Source of the DNA: Rhizomys pruinosus
Lineage: Eukaryota > Chordata > Mammalia > Rodentia > Spalacidae
Assembly (NCBI GenBank): GCA_009823505.1
Contig: VZQC01010433.1
Span: forward strand, 420,762-484,761
Length of the DNA stretch: 64,000 nucleotides
Direction: 5' to 3'
Shown here: in pieces, positions 59,121 through 64,000 of the stretch
How the letters are laid out: each line of letters begins with the position of its first letter
Position numbering within the stretch: position 1 is the first letter of the stretch
Notes under the pieces: model-generated
Seen by the model: only the letters and a program-made list of their open reading frames with translations
The model's database searches: none
Told to the model about the DNA's origin: nothing
Made by a program: the position numbers and the translations under genes

Positions 59121-59409
59121 TGTGGTAGTTTGAATGAGAATGTCTCCCACATGCTTTAGGAGGTGTGGCCATGCTGGAGGAAGCACATCACTGGGGGCAG
59201 GCTTTGGGAGCTCTTACGTCTTGTCAAATTTCCAGTTGCTCTCTGCTTCCGGTGCCTGTTTGAAGACGTGGTCTCTCAGCTTTCTGCTTCACCCACCTCT
59301 GTCGCTACACTGCTCCCCACCGTTATGGATTCTAACCCTCGAATTCTTCATTTTATAAGTTGAATTGGTCATGGTGTTTTATCACAGCAACAGAAAAGTA
59401 ACTAATACA
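59121..59409 (+). repeat. 3' LTR of the MaLR provirus
   Basis: Starts tgtggtagtttgaatgag and ends agtaactaataca. Shorter than the 5' LTR by about 38 bp through deletions. Confidence 0.9.
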
Positions 59410-59471
59410 CCCCTACCCCCAAGTATGCTGCTTTCTCTTATTTTGCTACTGCATTGCTCCATTATCTTTTT

Positions 59472-59703
59472 TAATTTTTAATTTTTATTTATTTATTTTT
59501 GATGTGTATGAGTGTACTGTCTGCATGTAGGTCTGTGCACCCGTGTCGCGCAATGCCACGGAGGTAAGAAGAGGGCGTCGGATTCCCATGGAACTGGAGT
59601 TAAAAGACGGTTCTCAGCCGCCATGTGGGTGCTGGGGATCGAACCCGGGTCCTCTGCAAGAGCAGTCGGTGCTCTTAACCACTAGGCCATCTCTCCAGCC
59701 CCA
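59472..59703 (-). mobile_element. B2/B3-class SINE without module duplication
   Basis: Reverse copy, single aactccagttcca module. A 15-bp TSD, ctccattatcttttt (59457-59471 and 59704-59718). Confidence 0.95.
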
Positions 59704-59718
59704 CTCCATTATCTTTTT

Positions 59719-60794
59719 AAAAATACATATTTCGAGTTTTCCAAGGACAGATAGAATAAATCAGAATCCAGAAACCTTACTAAACAGTTAAATGGGAACG
59801 TATAAGTGGAAAATCTGATAAATTGGTAACTGTCTTCACAAAAGCCTCTGAATATTCCTCTAGCACAGTGTGAGAGACCTGAGAGCCCTTGCAATCTGCC
59901 ATCTATTCTAGTTTTCACACATACAAGCACCAAGTTCATCCTCATGTTTCCTGATCTCCATTACCTCCAGAGACATGTCAAATCCCCTTTTATCTATTCT
60001 TTGCTCTCATGGGTCATCCATAGGAGTTTAGAAGTGGATTCAACTCAACCTCTTTGAGATTTAAGAATGAACAAAGAAGACAAGTTTGACCAGAAAAAAG
60101 AAAATGATACCATACTTCCTTGAGGACAGCCTTTCCCTCAGGGAAAGAATAATCAGGGTTATTTTTTTTTAATACATCCTTACTTTTTGTGGAGATATAT
60201 ATATATATATATATAATAAATATATGCTCAGGGAGGCGGGCTAGGGTTCATGAGAAACAGAGAAGGGCAGGGAAGGAGAGAAAAGGAGAAATAACTCTTT
60301 TTAATTTAGCATAGTGCCATGCAGACTTTAACTGAAATTATTAGAAAGTAACTAAATGGATGCAGTCATTTTTATTTTTTCAAGTTGAAAATGCTTTTTA
60401 CAGAAATTTCTAATGTTCCATTGCATTTTCTTTCTTCTCAGAAAAGTGTGTCACAGAGCATCCCTGCCCTCAGGCCCTGTGTTCTCATTTGTAATGATAT
60501 ACTGTATGTAAAGTTATATTACCAGCACTTGCAATTTCCCAACTGCTTGATGCCTGATGTCACAAAATTATAACTAAGAGAGGCTGTTACATCTACTGCT
60601 TCAAGGCATAGGAGTATTATTTCAGCAACAATGAAAGCATATAATAAAGGACTTTAATTTTAATGACAGCTTGACTGCAAGCTGTTAGAAAAATCGAGTG
60701 TATCTTTTCCTATCCAGGTAACCGAATCTGGAACCCCCTTCTGAACTGCATCATTTTCCAACTTACTTTGGATTTTAATTATTCAATTTAATTT
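59719..60794. other. Unique DNA with a TA microsatellite
   Basis: A (TA)n run lies at 60193-60216. No gene seen. The minus-strand frame 59709-59945 lacks a recognised domain. Confidence 0.5.
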
Positions 60795-61160
60795 AATAAA
60801 CATTAATCAGATGCTCCCTCTATGTGAGGCACTGCTGTAGATGCCGTAGCAACTGAGCACCAATACCTGCCCTTCCAGAGTTCACAATATAGTGAGAGAG
60901 ATGCCTAGTAACAAAACTTTAATAATTAAGGCATATTATGAGAAGTGCTAAAATAAGGGCTAAAATTAAGTGTCATAAATGCTAGTAGAGGGACGTGTGA
61001 AACATTTTAGAGAAGGAGGATTTGGGAAAAGGACTGTGACAGAAATAAGGACTTGGAAACACAGCCTAGCAAAAGGAACCAACCTCCAACCTCAGTAAAA
61101 GCTGAGAGGTAAGAACACATGGGGCATGTTCAGAGGCAAGCGATTAGGTGCATGTGACTT
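60795..61160 (-). mobile_element. L2 LINE 3' end fragment
   Basis: Antisense L2 landmarks: aataaacattaatcagatgc, tgtgaggcactgctgtagatg, cttccagagttcacaatata, then agaagtgctaaaataagggc. Confidence 0.72.
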
Positions 61161-61537
61161 TAGAAGTCAGAAAATATGTAAAGAGACAGGGGAAGGGGAA
61201 GTTAAGCAAATAGTACTGACTGATTGGATGTAGAAGGAACTAAACACTCAGTCCATTTGATGTGAGTCCAATAACTGTATCTTCCCTTAATTAGCCACTA
61301 CAGATGGTATTTTTTAAGGACCTATATCCACTTGCCATCCCACTCGAGTATCCTTAGGCTCAAATGCCAGCACCTCTACTATATTTATTCATTCATTTAA
61401 CCCAACTGCTTTTAGAACCAGCTTTGCTCAAGCACATAAAAACCCACAGTACCAAGGAATTATGCCCAATGCCACCAATGCTTTGAGATGACTGTCAGGA
61501 ATTAGTGCACACATAGACTTCCTTTGTCCTTAGATGG
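61161..61537. other. Unique DNA, nothing recognised
   Basis: No feature recognised. Confidence 0.5.
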
Positions 61538-62300
61538 TATATTAGCTTTCTGTCACTGTGATAAAGTACTCAACAGAGCCAGCTTAAATGAAGAAGGTTT
61601 TATTTTAGCTCATGGTTTTACAAGTTTCAATCCATGGTTTCTTGGCTCGATTGCTTCAGGCTGGCTGGGCTTTGGTTGGAAGTCTATGGTAGAACAAAGC
61701 TGCTCATTCACGGTGACTGTGATTCTGTGATCGGTAGTGACTGTCAACTTGACAGGTCTAAAATCACATGGGAGAAAGTCTCTGACCATGACAGTGAGAG
61801 ATTAGGTTAATTAAGATGGGAAAAGCCACTTTGACAGTGGGCAGCACCATGCCATGGTCTGAGCGAGAGTCCTGAGCTGAGAACCAGCATTCACTGTTGT
61901 ATGCTTCCAGACTGGGCATCAAATGTGACCAGCTGCCATGCTTCCCCCACCATGATGGACTATTCCTGGAAATTATGAACCCAAATAAGCTGTTCCTTCC
62001 TTAAGTCTCTCTTGTCAGTATATTTTATCATAGTAACAGGAAAAGAAATTAATACGGTGACCAAGAAGAGGAAAGAGAAGATGTTCAGGGGATGACAAAA
62101 TGTACTCTTCAAAGGCATGCCCCTCCCCCCAGTAATCTACTTCCTTCAGTTTCTTCCACCTTCTAACAGTCTAATAAGCTAGGAATCCATAAATAGATTG
62201 ATTTACAGATGAAGATAGACTTTTCATGATCCATTCTCCTCTAAACACCGCTACCTTCAACACATCAACCTTTGGGGGACACAAGTCACAAACAATAACA
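61538..62300 (-). mobile_element. MaLR-type LTR, split by another LTR
   Basis: Left part 61538-61717 (tatattagctttctgtcactg, with the complement of a polyadenylation-type aaaataaaaccttc) and right part 62056-62300 (ending cacaaacaataaca) form one reverse-orientation MaLR LTR. Flanks gatgg and gatag resemble a 5-bp TSD with one change. Confidence 0.78.
61718..62055 (+). mobile_element. Second MaLR/ORR1-like LTR nested in the first
   Basis: Plus orientation: gtagtgactgtcaacttgac, then catgatggactattcctgg, aacccaaataagctgttcc, ending ggaaaagaaattaatac. The bases ggtgac at 61712-61717 and 62056-62061 are its target duplication within the older LTR. Confidence 0.8.
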
Positions 62301-62676
62301 GATAGGTTAAAGAGGAGGCCCCTGGGCCCTGGGAACTACCAGAGGTGCCAGCTGCATTAAGCTCCAATTGTGTACAGTGGTAAATTGCTTGATACTTGAC
62401 CTCCTTGTCTGCTCTATCTCATTTTTTCTTTTCTCCTGTCTGGAAACAGATTCCTCATAAACTATGTGACATCAAATCCTTAAAATTTCAGGATCTGCTA
62501 TTCGACAATCACAACTGAAGACAACTAGGATAGGTGATGACAATTTAGTGTTAAATTATGTGTACTGAAACCATGTGACAGATAGGAGAAATCTTATCAA
62601 AATGCTGTTATCACTGTGACTCTGCAAAACTTTCTTATCTTTTTAAGAAAATATTTAAAGACAATTTTCATGTTTA
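62301..62676. other. Unique DNA, nothing recognised
   Basis: No feature recognised. Confidence 0.5.
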
Positions 62677-62688
62677 AAAGTTTTACAT

Positions 62689-62840
62689 GCCAGGCGTGGT
62701 GGCACATGCCTTTAATCCCAGCACTCAGGAGGCAGAGGCAGGCCAATCTCTGTGAGTTTAAGGCCAGCCTGGTCTACATAGCAAGTTCCAGGACAGCTGG
62801 GACTAAAGGAAGATCCTTTCTCAAAAAGACCCCCTCCAAA
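62689..62840 (+). mobile_element. B1: B1 SINE
   Basis: Plus-orientation B1 (gccaggcgtggtggcac to tttctcaaaaagaccccc). TSD aaagttttacat (62677-62688) versus aaagtttcacat (62841-62852), one mismatch. Confidence 0.94.
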
Positions 62841-62852
62841 AAAGTTTCACAT

Positions 62853-63148
62853 TAAGAAATAAATTCCGGTTCTAGTAGAACAGGCTATATTAAACAAACA
62901 TAGCTTCCAGAAAAACAAACCATTATTTACATGGTCAAGCACTAACATAAAGACAAGGAGACACAGGAGTTGTTATTGTCATACTCTGACTTATGCTCTG
63001 TTCAACAGTGGTCTTTACAGAAGCTGAAAGACTCTTTTACAACCATAATCAGTGAGGAGGAAAAGTAAGTCAAAGGAGGGGGAAGTCAAAACCATTAAGA
63101 TTGTGGGTTATACTGAGCAGAACTGATAAAATATTACACATATTAGAT
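62853..63148. other. Unique DNA, nothing recognised
   Basis: No feature recognised. Confidence 0.5.
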
Positions 63149-63159
63149 TAAAAAATATC

Positions 63160-63299
63160 AGAAAAAGATGCAAGACATGTATGGCAAAGTGAAGAGACCC
63201 AGGTAGGGTGGGGGGCATGGAAAGGGAAGTGACTCTAAATTCGATTGAAAAATGATGTATGATTTATGGAAGTTTAATAACAATAAAAAAATAAATTAA
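63160..63299 (+). mobile_element. L1: L1 LINE 3' end, strongly 5'-truncated
   Basis: 140 bp of L1 3' UTR (agaaaaagatgcaagacatg, G-rich tggggggcatgg, then A-rich tail). TSD taaaaaatatc at 63149-63159 and 63300-63310. Confidence 0.88.
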
Positions 63300-63361
63300 T
63301 AAAAAATATCTGTGGCGGCATTCTTTAGTCAGACTAGTTAAAGTGAAAAGCTATGTAACAC

Positions 63362-63529
63362 TTTTTTTTTTTTTTTTTTTTTTTTTGGTCTTTTCTATGA
63401 CAGGTCTCCCTGTAGCGCCAGCTGGCCTGGAACTCACTCTGTAGACCAGGCTGGCCTTGAACTCACAAAGATCCGCCTGCCTCTGCCTCCCAAGTGCTAG
63501 GATTAAAGGCGTGCGCCACCACGCCCGGC
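63362..63529 (-). mobile_element. B1: B1 SINE
   Basis: Full-length reverse B1 ending at the complement of gccgggcgtggtggcgc, with about 25 T (A-tail complement) at the left. Confidence 0.96.
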
Positions 63530-63630
63530 TATATTATGAGCAAGGCTATGAAGTAAACATGGCTCCGCTACAGCAGGCACAATTGGCATTTCTGTGATAT
63601 TAATGAGTGTGATTAAGATTTTAAAAGAGG

Positions 63631-63882
63631 GGGCTGGAGAGATAGCCTAGCGGTTAAGAGCACCGAATGCTCTTGCAGAGGACCTGGGTTCGATCCCGAG
63701 TACCCACATGGTGGCTGAGAACCGTCTGTAACTCCAATTCCAGGAGAACTCCAGTTCCGGGGGAATCCGACGCCCTCTTCTGACCTCTGCGTCATTGCAC
63801 GACACGGGTACACAAACCTACATTCAGACAGTACATTCGTACACATAAAAAATAAACAAAATAAAAAAAAACTTGTTAAAAA
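63631..63882 (+). mobile_element. B2/B3-class SINE, duplicated-module subfamily
   Basis: Complete copy with two aactccarttcc modules and an A-rich tail. A 16-bp TSD, aagattttaaaagagg (63615-63630 and 63883-63898). One of the least decayed copies. Confidence 0.96.
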
Positions 63883-64000
63883 AAGATTTTAAAAGAGGAT
63901 TCAGGAAGAAACTGTAAAGATATGACCACATTGAGGTCACCTAGACAAAGAGAATTAAAGGATTGCACTGTTATAAACACATGCATACATTTAACACAAT

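Larger units (their letters stand above)
57286..59409 (+). mobile_element. MaLR provirus (MTD/MTE-like), two LTRs and internal region
   Basis: 5' LTR 57286-57612, internal 57613-59120, 3' LTR 59121-59409. The 5' LTR ends ctaataca and the internal part opens with gaagctggtaccagagagtggg, typical of MaLR elements. A purine-rich gagaggggaa (59111-59120) sits exactly before the 3' LTR, as a polypurine tract should. The flanks ccccc and cccct could be a degraded 5-bp TSD. The interior is non-coding, as is usual for MaLRs, and frames such as 58142-58504 have no retroviral domain. Interrupted by a B1. Confidence 0.9.

Overview
This window looks like intergenic or intronic DNA from a muroid rodent genome. 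It is AT-rich, no open frame belongs to a gene family I recognise, and rodent-specific retroelements are found throughout: B1 SINEs (7SL-derived), tRNA-headed SINEs of the B2/B3 class, B4/RSINE1-like composites, ORR1-like and MT-like MaLR LTRs, and 5'-truncated L1 ends. The B1 and B2/B3 copies do not read like the common house-mouse or rat versions, so I would place it in another muroid lineage. I cannot name the species. Family names come from memory of consensus sequences; no search was run.

Layout. 1-8800: mostly unique DNA with three B1s, one B4-type SINE, one B2/B3-type SINE and microsatellites. 8806-15981: a compound LTR element. Two roughly 90% similar 310-322 bp LTR-like repeats face the same way and are flanked by a 5-bp direct repeat. 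The interior holds a complete ORR1-type element in the opposite orientation, a tailless SINE fragment, a B1 and an older ORR1-like fragment. 16000-24750: unique DNA with SINEs, an 18-bp minisatellite, an L2 piece, a MaLR LTR and an L1 3' end. 24751-27519 is free of recognisable repeats. 27520-32400: MIR, a very young B1, an ORR1 LTR, two B2/B3 SINEs and a 23-bp near-perfect hairpin. 32400-46110 is largely free of young SINEs, apart from a B1 dimer; it holds a duplicated MIR-containing segment, MIRs and one 211-codon open frame of doubtful meaning. 46115-53960: an old L2 broken by an L1 that was itself interrupted, several LTRs and SINEs. 53961-64000: unique DNA, a two-LTR MaLR provirus (57286-59409), an LTR nested inside an LTR (61538-62300), an L2, B1s and a terminal B2/B3 SINE.

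No genes act together here. The content is a record of insertion history: ancient L2/MIR at the base, then MaLR/ORR1 LTRs, then B1, B2/B3 and L1 insertions, many with intact target-site duplications (TSDs). The most interesting leads are the compound LTR element, a SINE subfamily defined by a 17-bp internal duplication, the hairpin at 30245-30296, and a 357-bp insert with 22-bp direct repeats inside an L1. I found no convincing new gene system.
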